DNA of 64,000 bases from assembly GCA_003164035.1 (NCBI GenBank), contig PLRS01000093.1:1-64000 (forward strand), read 5' to 3'. A program made the position numbers and the translations under genes. The DNA is from Bryobacterales bacterium. GTDB lineage: Bacteria > Acidobacteriota > Terriglobia > Bryobacterales > Bryobacteraceae. Shown piece by piece: positions 34,705 through 43,572 of this stretch. Below the pieces are notes generated by a model. It did not search any database, was not told the origin of the DNA, and saw nothing but the letters and a program-made list of their open reading frames with translations. The number at the start of each line of letters is the position of its first letter. Position 1 is the first letter of the stretch.

Positions 34705-35940
34705 ATGCGTTCCCTTCACTGCCTTCTCTCCGTCGCGCTGGCAGCCGCCGCGCTTCCCGCCATCGCGGAAACGCCGGGGCTCAATGCCGACCGGCTCAAG
34801 CTCATTCGCCCCCGCCTCCAGGAACTGGTGGATCGCCAGGAAATACCCGGCGCGGTGGCTCTGGTGGCCCGCCACGGGCAGGTGGCCCTGCTCGAAGCCG
34901 TGGGCTGGCGCGACGTCGAAAGCCGCAAACCCATGACCCCCGATTCCATCTTCCAGATCATGTCCATGACAAAGAACTTCACCGGCGTCGCCATCATGAT
35001 GCTGGTGGAGGAGGGCAAGGTGGAGTTGCGCCGCCCCGTCCAGGACTACCTGCCCGAGTTCAAGGGGCAACTCGTGGAAGATACTTTGCCCGACGGCAAT
35101 CGCGCCACTCATCCGCCGGGCCATCCGCCCACCCTCTGGCAGTTGATGTCGCACACCTCCGGCCTGGCCGGCGACCCGGGCGGCGAGATCGCCGACAACC
35201 CGCAAACCCTGCGCCTCACCCTGGCCGAAGCCGTCGACCACTACGCCCGGGAGCATCTCTGCTTCGAACCGGGCACGCGCTGGCGCTACAGCAACATGGG
35301 CATCGCGACGCTCGGCCGCATCGTCGAAGTGGTCTCGGGCGAAGACTACGTGCATTTCATCCGGACGCGAATCCTGGAGCCGCTCGGCATGAAAGACAGC
35401 TTCTTCTTCCCGCCCGAACCTGCTGCCGATCCCGATGGACAACGCGATCGCATCGCCCTGGTCTACAAGCACGCCGGCGGCAAGCTGGTACGCTCCGGCG
35501 CGGAGATCCTGGCCGGCGATTCCGCCAGGTACCGCGCCGGCGCCAAGTACCCCGCGCCCGAATTCGGCCTCTATTCCACCGCTCCCGACCTGTTCAAGTT
35601 TTATCGCATGCTCCTGGCCGGAGGCACGGCCGACGGGCGCCGCTATCTTTCCCGCCAGAGCATCGCCACCATGACGCGCGTCTTCACTCCCAACGTCTCT
35701 CCCTCGGGATGGCTCGGCGGCACCGGCTATGGCTTGACTTTCGAGATCGTCAACCAGCCCGAAGGCACCCTCCTGCTCCATTCCCCCGGCACTTTCGGCC
35801 ACGGCGGGGCGTTCGGCACCGAGGGTTGGATGGATCCCACCAGCGATCTGATTCGCATCGCCATGGTCCAGTTGTCCGATGCCACCGCCGGCGGAGTGCG
35901 CTCCGTGGTCATGCAGATCGGCGAAGCCGCTGTAGAATAG
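34705..35940 (+). CDS. Exported serine beta-lactamase-family protein (class C/esterase-like)
   Basis: A 411-residue serine hydrolase with signal MRSLHCLLSVALAAAALPAIA. The motifs are Ser87-Met-Thr-Lys90 (SxxK), Tyr195-Ser-Asn197 (YxN), and HGGAFG near the C terminus in place of KTG. This set fits beta-lactamase-related carboxylesterases and D-aminopeptidases better than true AmpC enzymes. TACACT at 34689-34694 and AAAAGGA form a short leader before ATG 34705. It ends nine bases before the ACT-domain gene and may be co-transcribed with it. Confidence 0.9.
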   Translation: MRSLHCLLSVALAAAALPAIAETPGLNADRLKLIRPRLQELVDRQEIPGAVALVARHGQVALLEAVGWRDVESRKPMTPDSIFQIMSMTKNFTGVAIMMLVEEGKVELRRPVQDYLPEFKGQLVEDTLPDGNRATHPPGHPPTLWQLMSHTSGLAGDPGGEIADNPQTLRLTLAEAVDHYAREHLCFEPGTRWRYSNMGIATLGRIVEVVSGEDYVHFIRTRILEPLGMKDSFFFPPEPAADPDGQRDRIALVYKHAGGKLVRSGAEILAGDSARYRAGAKYPAPEFGLYSTAPDLFKFYRMLLAGGTADGRRYLSRQSIATMTRVFTPNVSPSGWLGGTGYGLTFEIVNQPEGTLLLHSPGTFGHGGAFGTEGWMDPTSDLIRIAMVQLSDATAGGVRSVVMQIGEAAVE

Positions 35941-35949
35941 GAGCGTCTC

Positions 35950-36609
35950 ATGGCCAGTCGAATTATCGGTCTCCTTGTCGAAGCCACCGGCAGAACCGGC
36001 ATCTTGCACCAGGTGACGGGCGTGATCGCCGCACATCAGGGAGATATCACCTCGGTGGACATCTTGTCCAACTGGCCCGCCGAAGACCGCACTTATTATG
36101 AAGTGGTCCTGCCCACCGACCCGGACGAGCTGGTGGCCGATCTCCGCAAGCTATCCATCGTCACCAGGGTCGAGCTGGTGCAGACCATGGGTCAGATTTA
36201 CGGCAAGCGGATCGTCATCATGGGCGGCGGCGCACAAGTGGGCCAGGTGGCGATTGGCGCGGTCTCGGAGGCCGACCGTCACAACATCCGCGGCGAGTAC
36301 ATCTCGGTGGATACCATCCCCCTGGTGGGCGAGCAGAAGCTGGCCGCCGCCGTCCGCGCCGTGCCCCGCCTGCCGCGTGTCAAGCTGCTGGTAATGGCGG
36401 GCTCGCTGATGGGCGGCGACATCGCCGCGGCCGTGCGCGAGGTGCGGGCGCATGGCCTGCTGGTGATCAGCCTGAACATGGCCGGCAGCGTGCCAAAGGA
36501 AGCCGACCTGGTCGTCAGCGATCCCGTCCAGGCCGGTGTGATGGCCGTGATGGCCGTGGCCGACACCGCTAGATTCAACATCGCCCGCCTGAAGGGCAAG
36601 TCGTTCTGA
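35950..36609 (+). CDS. ACT-domain protein with C-terminal Rossmann-like domain (DUF5612-like)
   Basis: A 219-residue cytoplasmic protein. The N-terminal ~75 residues form an ACT domain (IIGLLVEATGRTGILHQVTGVI), normally an amino-acid sensor. The C-terminal part (KRIVIMGGGAQVGQVAIGA, KLLVMAGSLMGGDIAAAVRE, ADLVVSDPVQAGVMAVMAVAD) looks like a small Rossmann-type domain, as in DUF5612 proteins. No enzyme activity can be assigned. AGGAG at 35939-35943 precedes ATG 35950. Confidence 0.8.
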   Translation: MASRIIGLLVEATGRTGILHQVTGVIAAHQGDITSVDILSNWPAEDRTYYEVVLPTDPDELVADLRKLSIVTRVELVQTMGQIYGKRIVIMGGGAQVGQVAIGAVSEADRHNIRGEYISVDTIPLVGEQKLAAAVRAVPRLPRVKLLVMAGSLMGGDIAAAVREVRAHGLLVISLNMAGSVPKEADLVVSDPVQAGVMAVMAVADTARFNIARLKGKSF

Positions 36610-36935
36610 CGCCGTCCATTCGATTCGGTGTGCGAAACCTCACTTAGGCCTGCCCTGCTTCTCGGAACTCACAATACAGTCAGTCATGCCACGAGTCCGA
36701 GCCGCGACCGTCAGGGAGCGGTTGCCGCGATTGGAGTTATAGTCGCCCGTATCACTCCGGGGCCATAACCTCCGCGCCGCTCATTTACAGATGTAAAGCA
36801 TGAAAAACGGGGCATGAATCGCACGCGGGATATATAATCGAGGCGACTACCTGGAATTGCGCATCTGCAAGGGAAGCCGGTTGGCTTCTACGCACGTCCG
36901 CTTTGTTCCGGCTATTCGGCATTGAGGGGTGCCAA
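36610..36935. other. Intergenic region: half family A repeat and promoter of the TIGR03118 gene
   Basis: The right arm CCGAGCCGCGACCGTCAGGG (36697-36726) occurs without its left arm. The upstream stretch CACAATACAGTCAGTCATGCC resembles the outer flank of the 34496 element, so this is a deletion derivative. TATAAT at 36833-36838 is a likely -10 box giving a ~95-nt leader. GAGGGGT at 36924-36930 is the ribosome site. A GCCGGTTGGC mini-hairpin is in the leader. I see no gene. Confidence 0.6.
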
Positions 36936-38720
36936 ATGACTCGAAACGTTCATCGCCCAAGTTACGCCGCGTTAGCGCTCTTTGCGGCAGCGGCTGTTCC
37001 CGCCTTCTCGCAGAGCACGACGGCTACCATCACCAACAACGTATATGTCCAGCACAACCTGGTTTCGGATATCCCCGGCATGGCGGATTTCACCGATGCT
37101 CATCTGGTGAATCCGTGGGGGCTCTCCGAAAGCACCGGGAGCCCGTTTTGGATCTCCAATCAGGGTAGCGCAACCTCGACAATCTATAATGGCTCCGGCG
37201 TGGCCTCGACCACCGTCGTCGCCATTCCATCCGGCGCCACCAAGCAGTCGTTGACAGGGCCCACCGGTCAGGTGCAGAATAGCTCGACCGGCTTTTTGCT
37301 GTCTAATGGCAAAGCCGCCTCTTTCATCTTCGCTACCCAAGACGGAACCATTTCCGCCTGGAACGGAGGTTCTGTGGCCACTGTCCTGGTGGATAATTCC
37401 TCCGCCGGCGCCGTCTACACCGGCCTGGCCCTCTATGCCGCCGGCCCGAACCTCTATGCCGCCAATTTCAACTCGGGCAAGATCGAAGTTTTCGATACTA
37501 ACTTTCACGCCACCACGGTTTCAGGTGGATTCACCGATCCGAATCTTCCGAGCGGCTACGCGCCGTATAATATCCAGAACCTGGGCGGTAAGTTGTATGT
37601 TACTTATGCTCTGCAAAACACTAACAAGAATGAACCAATAAGTGCCGCCGGAAACGGCTTGGTGGATGTATTCGACACTAGCGGCAACGTACTGCAGCGC
37701 CTGGTTTCGAACGGTCCCCTGAACGCGCCATGGGGAGTCGCCATAGCGCCTTCCACCTTCGGCGCTTTCGGCGGCGCATTATTGGTGGGTAACTTCGGCG
37801 ACGGAACGATCAACGCTTTCAACCTGACCACCGGCAGTTCTCTCGGTGCGCTCCAGAACCAAAGCGGCAGCCCCATCGCGAATTCCGGGTTGTGGGCACT
37901 GACTTTCGGTAATGGCAAGAGCGGCGGCGACCCCAACACTCTCTACTTCACGGCGGGCATTCAAGGCCAGGTACACGGGCTGCTTGCCAGTATCGCTCCG
38001 CCGGCGGCGGTTTCCAGTTTGAGCAACGGCGCCAGCGGCCTGGCGGCCGCCTCCATCGCCCCCGGAGAAGTGGTCTTGCTCAATGGCGGCACCATCGGGC
38101 CTTCGCCCCTGGTGGACGGGAACTTGCCCACCTCCGGCAACAGCATGGCCACTACTCTCTCCACCACCACCGTCACCTTCAACGGCACGCCGGCGCCCAT
38201 TCTGTTCGCGTCCGCTTCGCAAACCGCGGTGGTGGTTCCCTATGAGGTTGCCGGCTCCGCCACCGCCAACGTCGTCGTCGCCTACCGCGGCCAGACCACG
38301 TCCGCGTTTTCGATTCCGGTGGCCGCCTCGGCGCCCGGATTGTTTACCTCGGCCGAAAACGGTTCGGGAGAAGTTGTGGCCTTCAACCAGGATGGCACCG
38401 TCAACGGTACGAGCAACCCCGCCGCGCGAGGATCGGTGGTAGTGCTCTATGCGACCGGCGATGGCGTGGAAGACCCGGCCGGCCAGGACGGCGTAATCAG
38501 CGGCGACATCATTCGCACGCCGCTGCTTACCATCTCCGCCACCATCGGCGGCCAGACGGCTCCGGTGGTCTTCGCCGGCTCGGCGCCCGGTCTGCTAGCC
38601 GGCGTGTTGCAGGTGGAAGTGACCGCTCCAGCCGCCGCCGCGACCGGAGCCGTGCCGGTTGTGCTTACCATCGGCGCCGCCAGCAGCAGCCAGCAGAGCG
38701 CGACCATCGTCCTCAAGTGA
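36936..38720 (+). CDS. Secreted TIGR03118-family propeller protein with TIGR03437 C-terminal domain
   Basis: A 594-residue exported protein. The signal peptide covers MTRNVHRPSYAALALFAAAAVPAFS. The next ~330 residues match TIGR03118: VQHNLVSDIPGMADFTDAHL, VNPWGLSESTGSPFWISNQG, NGLVDVFDTSG, NAPWGVAIAPSTFG, GNFGDGTINAF. From about residue 360 a TIGR03437 domain follows (NGASGLAAASIAPGEVVLLN, QTAVVVPYEVAG, AFNQDGTVNGTSNPAARGS). Likely surface-exposed; function unknown. The frame extends to a TTG at 36903, but ATG 36936 has the ribosome site. Confidence 0.92.
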   Translation: MTRNVHRPSYAALALFAAAAVPAFSQSTTATITNNVYVQHNLVSDIPGMADFTDAHLVNPWGLSESTGSPFWISNQGSATSTIYNGSGVASTTVVAIPSGATKQSLTGPTGQVQNSSTGFLLSNGKAASFIFATQDGTISAWNGGSVATVLVDNSSAGAVYTGLALYAAGPNLYAANFNSGKIEVFDTNFHATTVSGGFTDPNLPSGYAPYNIQNLGGKLYVTYALQNTNKNEPISAAGNGLVDVFDTSGNVLQRLVSNGPLNAPWGVAIAPSTFGAFGGALLVGNFGDGTINAFNLTTGSSLGALQNQSGSPIANSGLWALTFGNGKSGGDPNTLYFTAGIQGQVHGLLASIAPPAAVSSLSNGASGLAAASIAPGEVVLLNGGTIGPSPLVDGNLPTSGNSMATTLSTTTVTFNGTPAPILFASASQTAVVVPYEVAGSATANVVVAYRGQTTSAFSIPVAASAPGLFTSAENGSGEVVAFNQDGTVNGTSNPAARGSVVVLYATGDGVEDPAGQDGVISGDIIRTPLLTISATIGGQTAPVVFAGSAPGLLAGVLQVEVTAPAAAATGAVPVVLTIGAASSSQQSATIVLK

Positions 38721-38730
38721 CTGGGCCGCT

Positions 38731-38765
38731 GTGGGGCAGACCATCGTTTTTGTGGTCTGCCCTAC
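38731..38765. repeat. Post-stop hairpin, family E (copy 2)
   Basis: The stem GTGGGGCAGACCA (38731-38743) pairs with TGGTCTGCCCTAC (38753-38765), with one G-T pair in RNA and a nine-base loop. It starts ten bases after the TIGR03118 stop. Confidence 0.75.
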
Positions 38766-38935
38766 ACCCAGGGAAAATACCTCCGTTTGACCCGCCACCG
38801 TAACTTTCTGTCTCCCTCACAGCGAATAGACATTTGAAGTTCAGAGATTCCGGCGACCGGCCTGGCGCAAGTCGGCCTGGTAGCGGCATCCTCGGTAACT
38901 ACGCATTCCGCAAACTGTGAATAAGGAGACATTCC

Positions 38936-40003
38936 ATGCTAAAGGAAAGAAGCCGCGCCGGAATGGCGCTGGCACTGTTCGCACTGACGTGCGCCCTCGC
39001 GGCGCCCGCCGCCTTCGGGGCCGATAAGTCGCGGGCCCCGCTGTTTCTGACTGCCACCAATGGATCCACCAACTACCTGGCGGTAATCGATACCGTGACA
39101 CGAGAGACCGATTACGTACCGACGGGCGGCGCCGGCGGAGCCAGCGGAAACGCCGGTGGTGTAGCGGTTCAGGGTGAACTCGCGGCCGTCGTCAACTACG
39201 GCTCGCTTAGTGTCACGATCTTCATGCGCCAGGGCAACACCATGCAGCCCGTTCAGACGGTCAAGACGACTACGGCGCCCTTGTCTGTGGCCTTCGGTCA
39301 CAATCATCTGGTCGTCCTTTGTGCCAGCACGGCGGAATCTTTCCCGGTGTACGGAAATACCGTCGGCTCTAACGATGGGATCGCGCAGCTCCTGATTGGC
39401 GACGGGAGTTCCGCGCAGATTACTACCTACACCGGCGGAGCCATCTATTCGGAAAAAAGCGGGAGCATCGGGCTTTTGAACCTGGAAACCGAAGGGTCGC
39501 CGGGCATATCCGGGCCGAGCGTTCGCGTCATGCTGCCGGCCGCTCCCAACAACAATACCCCTTTCGGCATGGCTGCCGACGGCGCTAACGTGTACGTCAC
39601 GATCGCGCATTCGGATCTGCAGGTGCTCGTGGTGAACGGTCAAATCGTCAGCACCGCCACGGGCCCGACGCCCTTCACCAGTCAACAAGGGGCGATTACC
39701 CACGCGCCCTGCTGGAACGCTCTTTTCGGACACTTTCTATTTTCGGCGGATAGCCCGGGCCAGCAACTGTTACGATACCTGGTCAGCGACAGCAACATCT
39801 TCTTCGACAAGGCGAGCGTTGCAACGCTTCCGGGAGCGCCGACGGATCTGGCGGTTCAGAACAACCTTCTTGGCGTCATCGATGGCGGCAGCGGAGGTAA
39901 CTCCGATGTGTCTCTCTTCGACGTGAGTTCCGAGGGCGAACTGGCCCTGCGCTTTACGCTGAAAATCGCCGGCCCCATCAACGGAGCCGCCCTGATTCAG
40001 TAA
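38936..40003 (+). CDS. Secreted beta-propeller protein (lactonase-like fold), hypothetical
   Basis: A 355-residue exported protein with signal MLKERSRAGMALALFALTCALAAPAAFG. The mature part shows alternating strands of a seven-bladed lactonase/YVTN-like propeller (NYLAVIDTVTRETDYVPTGG, GVAVQGELAAVVNYGSLSV, PFGMAADGANVYVTIAHSDL). No catalytic motif can be named. AAGGAGA at 38923-38929 precedes ATG 38936. It follows the TIGR03118 gene at 215 bases and is followed by a family E hairpin. Confidence 0.8.
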   Translation: MLKERSRAGMALALFALTCALAAPAAFGADKSRAPLFLTATNGSTNYLAVIDTVTRETDYVPTGGAGGASGNAGGVAVQGELAAVVNYGSLSVTIFMRQGNTMQPVQTVKTTTAPLSVAFGHNHLVVLCASTAESFPVYGNTVGSNDGIAQLLIGDGSSAQITTYTGGAIYSEKSGSIGLLNLETEGSPGISGPSVRVMLPAAPNNNTPFGMAADGANVYVTIAHSDLQVLVVNGQIVSTATGPTPFTSQQGAITHAPCWNALFGHFLFSADSPGQQLLRYLVSDSNIFFDKASVATLPGAPTDLAVQNNLLGVIDGGSGGNSDVSLFDVSSEGELALRFTLKIAGPINGAALIQ

Positions 40004-40012
40004 CTGCCGCAT

Positions 40013-40045
40013 GTGGGGCGGACCATCGTTTCTTGTGGTCCGCCC
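40013..40045. repeat. Post-stop hairpin, family E (copy 3, with compensatory change)
   Basis: The stem GTGGGGCGGACCA pairs with TGGTCCGCCC around a ten-base loop and is followed by TGTTTTT. Compared with copies 1 and 2, one A-T pair has become G-C on both sides. It starts nine bases after the stop of the propeller gene. Confidence 0.75.
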
Positions 40046-40053
40046 TGTTTTTC

Positions 40054-40240
40054 GTGGCGCACGCACTCTTGCGTGCCGCGTCGAGACTCGTCTCGGCGCC
40101 CTTTGGTTCGATTGGGAGACTCCCTCTCGGAGCTGCGATTCTGAGCCCTCAAACACACGTCGCACCCGTCCGAGGCAGGCGTCGAGAAAGTCTCGACCCG
40201 GCACGCAAAAGTGCGTGCGCCACGTTAAGCTAGCGCCAAT
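40054..40240. repeat. Long palindromic-end repeat, family D (copy 1)
   Basis: The ends GTGGCGCACGCACT and (complement) GTGGCGCACGCACT bracket a ~187-bp unit with CGTCGAGACT/AGTCTCGAC inner repeats and TTTGGTTCGATTGG in the middle. A second, longer copy lies at 63498-63733. ORFs across it are artefacts of the repeat. Confidence 0.85.
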
Positions 40241-40331
40241 GGGCGGAACCGCCTGCCCCACCATTGAAACAATGCACTTGCTTTGGTGGCGCAGGCGGTT
40301 CCGCCTGCGATTTGTGATTTTTTTACAGCTT
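40241..40331. repeat. Palindromic repeat, family C (copy 2, inverted)
   Basis: GGCGGAACCGCCTGC...GCAGGCGGTTCCGCCTGC with the loop AACAATGCACTTGCTTTGGT, followed by GATTTTTTTACAGCTTCC. It is the inverse of 16500-16594. A family A remnant follows at 40336-40348. Confidence 0.85.
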
Positions 40332-40349
40332 CCCCGGGAGCGGTTGCCC

Positions 40350-41468
40350 TTACTTCGGATCGATCGTGGCCCGAATCAACTCCAGCCTCCGCACCGGAGT
40401 TTCTCCCTTGATTTCTTCCTTTTCGAAGGCCGCCAGCGTATCCATTCCGTCGACCACGCGGCCAAAGGCGGAGTATTGGCCGTCCAGGTTCGGCGCCGGT
40501 CCGAGCACCATGAAGAACGATGTGGTGGCCGAATCCGGATCGTCGGTGCGCGCCATTGAAACCACGCCGCGGACGTGCTGAATGTCGGGCCAGAACTCGC
40601 CCTTCAGCGGCCGCACCCAGCGGTCCGCCCAGTGCCCCGCGCCGCTGGCGCGCGTATCGGGCATGCCTCCCTGCACCACGAAACCTTTCAAGACGCGGTG
40701 AAAACCCGTGCCGTCGTACCAGCCGGTCGAAACCAGCCGCAGGAAGTTGCGCACGTGGTTGGGCGCCCAGTCGGGCTCCATTTTAATGCGAACCTTGCCC
40801 AGGGTGGTCTCGATCGTCACCGTGCGCCGCAGCTCGTCGATGGTGGCGTTCGCGAACGGTTCGTCGCGCTTCTTTTCGATGGTCACCTTGGTGATGCGCA
40901 CCGGCTTTTCGGTGACGCCGGTCGCGTCCACCGGCGCCTGCGAGATGCGCTCCACCACGTCCATCCCCTCGGTCACGCGGCCGAAAGCGGAATAGTGGCC
41001 GTCCAGGGCCGCTTGCGGCGCGATACATACGAAAAACTGCGCGCCATCGCTGTCGGCCTTACCTGGAATGCTGATGGTGGAAACTACGCCGCGTTCGTGT
41101 TTCATGTCACTGAACTCCGCCGGCAACAGGTTCAACCCGCCCGTGCCCCACTGGTTGCGGGGCGTCGCGGCATCTTTCAGCAGCGGATCGCCGCCCTGAA
41201 TCATCCCGCCGGCCACCACGCGGAAAAACCCGCTGCCGTCGTAGTAGCCCTCGCGCGCCAGCTTCATGAACTGCGCCACGTGCCGCGGCGCTTTGTCGGG
41301 CGCGAATTCGAAGCGGAACTCGCCGGCATCGGTCGTCACGACAGCTTCCAAATCCCCGGGCGAGGCTGTCGAGGCCGGTATCATCGGCACCGAATGCGGC
41401 CGCTCCTGGCACCACCCGCCAGCGGCTGGCAAACAAGCCAGCAGCATCGTCAGCCAACCTGTCTTCAT
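40350..41468 (-). CDS. Exported tandem-cyclophilin peptidyl-prolyl cis-trans isomerase
   Basis: A 372-residue protein with signal MKTGWLTMLLACLPAAGGWC and two cyclophilin domains, about 30-195 and 205-370. Each has the bacterial PpiA/PpiB pattern: FRFEFAPDKAPRHVAQFM, GYYDGSGFFRVV, MIQGGDP and DGAQFFVCIAPQAALDGHYSAFGRV in the first; KMEPDWAPNHVRNF, WYDGTGFHRVLKGFVVQGG and TTSFFMVLGPAPNLDGQYSAFG in the second. The active-site FHRVLKGFVVQGG segment is intact in the second copy. It probably folds periplasmic proteins. ATG 41468 overlaps the MFS stop by four bases. A single enzyme with two domains is unusual. Confidence 0.92.
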   Translation of the reverse strand: MKTGWLTMLLACLPAAGGWCQERPHSVPMIPASTASPGDLEAVVTTDAGEFRFEFAPDKAPRHVAQFMKLAREGYYDGSGFFRVVAGGMIQGGDPLLKDAATPRNQWGTGGLNLLPAEFSDMKHERGVVSTISIPGKADSDGAQFFVCIAPQAALDGHYSAFGRVTEGMDVVERISQAPVDATGVTEKPVRITKVTIEKKRDEPFANATIDELRRTVTIETTLGKVRIKMEPDWAPNHVRNFLRLVSTGWYDGTGFHRVLKGFVVQGGMPDTRASGAGHWADRWVRPLKGEFWPDIQHVRGVVSMARTDDPDSATTSFFMVLGPAPNLDGQYSAFGRVVDGMDTLAAFEKEEIKGETPVRRLELIRATIDPK

Positions 41469-42685
41469 GAGTTCGCCCCCGCGCGTGGAGTCTCTCCCGC
41501 CATACACAACTCTGCGGCGCCGGTGTCGGTGCCAGCGTCGCCGTCCTCCACTATCGGACTGACACCGGCGAATACCCATCGCCCGGCAATGGCCGCGCCG
41601 CCCAGCGCCGCCGCCGCCATCAGAAACGCCGCCGAGTAGCCATAGTGCTTGGCCACCCCACCCGCTACAAAAGAACTGACGCCCACGAATAAATCATAGA
41701 ACGCGCTGAGCAGGCTGACCACCGACCCACGCTCGCCAGGCGGCGTCTTGCGCAGCACGGTCGAGCCGACCGCCGACCACGGAAACGAATATCCGAAGCC
41801 AAGAAGCGCGGCCGCACCGATCGCCATGGTTGGATTCGGGCCGCCGGCCAGCACGCACAAAGCTACCGCCATCCCCGCGATGCCGCCGTAGAAAGTGATG
41901 GCCGGGTGAATCCGGTCCGGCAGCCCGCCCAGAAAAAAGCGCGATACCAGCACCATCACCGCGAACGCCGTGAATGCCGCGCGCCCGGAATGTCCGTAGC
42001 TCGCCAGGTGCAGCACCAGGAACCCGGTCACCACCGGATAATACACGTTGGTGAATCCGTGGGCGAGGCCTGGCATCAGCAGCGACTTGCGCATCAGGGG
42101 CATCCGTGGCGCGTGCGGCGCCGGCCGATAATCCTCGGGAATCAACGTCAGCACGGCAAAAGCCACGCTGGCCGCGATCACCTGCATGGTAGCGGCGCGG
42201 CCGAACGAACCCAGCCACGCGCCCACCATCGGCCCCACCGAGATGCCGCCCCAGATCCCGCTGCTCAGGTACCCCAGCGTCTGCCCGCTGCGTTCGATGC
42301 CGGCCAGTTCCACCGCCCATGCCGCCGCGCCGGTATAAAGGCACGCCTCGCCAAAACCCTGCAGAATGCGCCCAGCATAGGCTCCCGGCAAGCCGAACGG
42401 CAGCAGATACGCAACCCCCGCCAGCGCGCAACTGCCCAGCCCGCTCAGAAAGACGAGTTTGCGCCCGCGCCGGTCCGCCAGCGGTCCGGAAATCAGCCTG
42501 CCCGCCAGAGCCACGAACGAGAATATCCCGATCACCAAACCGACTGACTGGTCCGATGCACCCAGGTCATGACGCACGTGCGGCCCTATCAGCGGCAACA
42601 CCGTGCCCATCCCAAGAAATCCGAGAAACGTGGCGCCGATCAGCGCCCAGAAGCGCCCCCCAAAGGAGCGCACGGAAGACCCCAT
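41465..42685 (-). CDS. MFS transporter
   Basis: A 406-residue inner-membrane protein with about 12 hydrophobic helices. The loop 2-3 motif GPLADRRGRKLVFLSG is the major-facilitator A-motif, and YAGRILQGFGEACLYTGA and FTAFAVMVLVSRFFLGGLPDR follow. It resembles drug or metabolite efflux transporters; the substrate is unknown. It forms an operon with the cyclophilin gene. TACAAT lies ten bases upstream of ATG 42685. Confidence 0.93.
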   Translation of the reverse strand: MGSSVRSFGGRFWALIGATFLGFLGMGTVLPLIGPHVRHDLGASDQSVGLVIGIFSFVALAGRLISGPLADRRGRKLVFLSGLGSCALAGVAYLLPFGLPGAYAGRILQGFGEACLYTGAAAWAVELAGIERSGQTLGYLSSGIWGGISVGPMVGAWLGSFGRAATMQVIAASVAFAVLTLIPEDYRPAPHAPRMPLMRKSLLMPGLAHGFTNVYYPVVTGFLVLHLASYGHSGRAAFTAFAVMVLVSRFFLGGLPDRIHPAITFYGGIAGMAVALCVLAGGPNPTMAIGAAALLGFGYSFPWSAVGSTVLRKTPPGERGSVVSLLSAFYDLFVGVSSFVAGGVAKHYGYSAAFLMAAAALGGAAIAGRWVFAGVSPIVEDGDAGTDTGAAELCMAGETPRAGANS

Positions 42686-42763
42686 CGCTTATTCGATTGT
42701 AGCGTGTATCGCGAGGATGCCAAGGTGGGCACTGCCTGAAAAGCGCGTTGACAAAAAACTGAC

Positions 42764-43552
42764 CTAAGATTGCGGCACAAGCCTGGCCTTCCCTGAAGCC
42801 ATTAGGCGACAACAACTAGTCGGGCGTTCTGCGGACTTCGGGTTGGGGATCTTATATACCTCGATGAGACCCTGTTCGACCGAGAGATTAAAGGCAGCGC
42901 TCTTCTCGGGGAAGTTGTCCCCCTCCAGGACGTTTTTCAGGAAATGGGAAACCGACACGAATGCCAAGCGACCTTCGATCGATGCGAGTTTAGTGCAGAC
43001 CCCGTCGGAAGAGATCGCAGCGTCTTGTGAACGCGCCGGAAGTGCTGTTTGTGGCTTTGCCGGAATGATGCCTAGTAGCTCCTCCACCGCAGTATAGTTG
43101 GACCCGACAAAGTTCTGGAGATCCCGACTTGTGCTAGCACGAAGACCAATGATGTGAACCTCCTTACCCTTTTGCTGCAAGCGTTTCACGATGGGAATAA
43201 AATCCCTGTCTCCGCACACGAGCACGAACTTTGTGATGTCATTCCGATTAGCCGCCATCTCTTGAGCATCCAGGCTCATTTCGATATCGGCCGCGTTCTT
43301 TCGCGTTGCTCCAAAGGTTTTCGAGAAAACGTGACGGGTCTCAACATTGTTTCGCTGGAATTCGCTTTGTAGCCCGTGGAAGTCCGCATTGTCAAAATCG
43401 GCATATGCCGCGACGTACGAGACGTGCCCCATCTGTTCGGCACGTTCTTTCAGGACCGAGATGAAGCGTGAGATTTCCGGCTCCAAATTGTACTCCCGCA
43501 CCATGGTCCAGTGAATGTTTTCGTAGTCGATGAAGAGCGCAATCTGCGGCAT
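42764..43552 (-). CDS. NYN-domain (LabA/DUF88-type PIN-like) protein
   Basis: A 262-residue protein. The N-terminal NYN nuclease-like domain shows Asp9 (LFIDYENIHW), KNAADIEMSLDAQEMA and LVCGDRDFIPIVKRLQQKG, i.e. the acidic residues of the PIN-like active site. The C-terminal ~90 residues include ASIEGRLAFVSVSHFLKNVL and a helical segment resembling an OST-HTH/LOTUS-type RNA-binding module. Likely an RNA-processing or regulatory nuclease. Codon use is noticeably less GC-rich than its neighbours, suggesting transfer. Its leader carries a terminator-like hairpin at 43573-43599. Confidence 0.88.
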   Translation of the reverse strand: MPQIALFIDYENIHWTMVREYNLEPEISRFISVLKERAEQMGHVSYVAAYADFDNADFHGLQSEFQRNNVETRHVFSKTFGATRKNAADIEMSLDAQEMAANRNDITKFVLVCGDRDFIPIVKRLQQKGKEVHIIGLRASTSRDLQNFVGSNYTAVEELLGIIPAKPQTALPARSQDAAISSDGVCTKLASIEGRLAFVSVSHFLKNVLEGDNFPEKSAAFNLSVEQGLIEVYKIPNPKSAERPTSCCRLMASGKARLVPQS

Positions 43553-43572
43553 GAACAGATACCCACAAAATC

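Noticed and set aside
36780-36935. Possible riboswitch (c-di-GMP-like words such as GCACGC and AGCCGG) in the TIGR03118 leader
   Set aside because: Only isolated words are present and the conserved paired core could not be assembled by eye.
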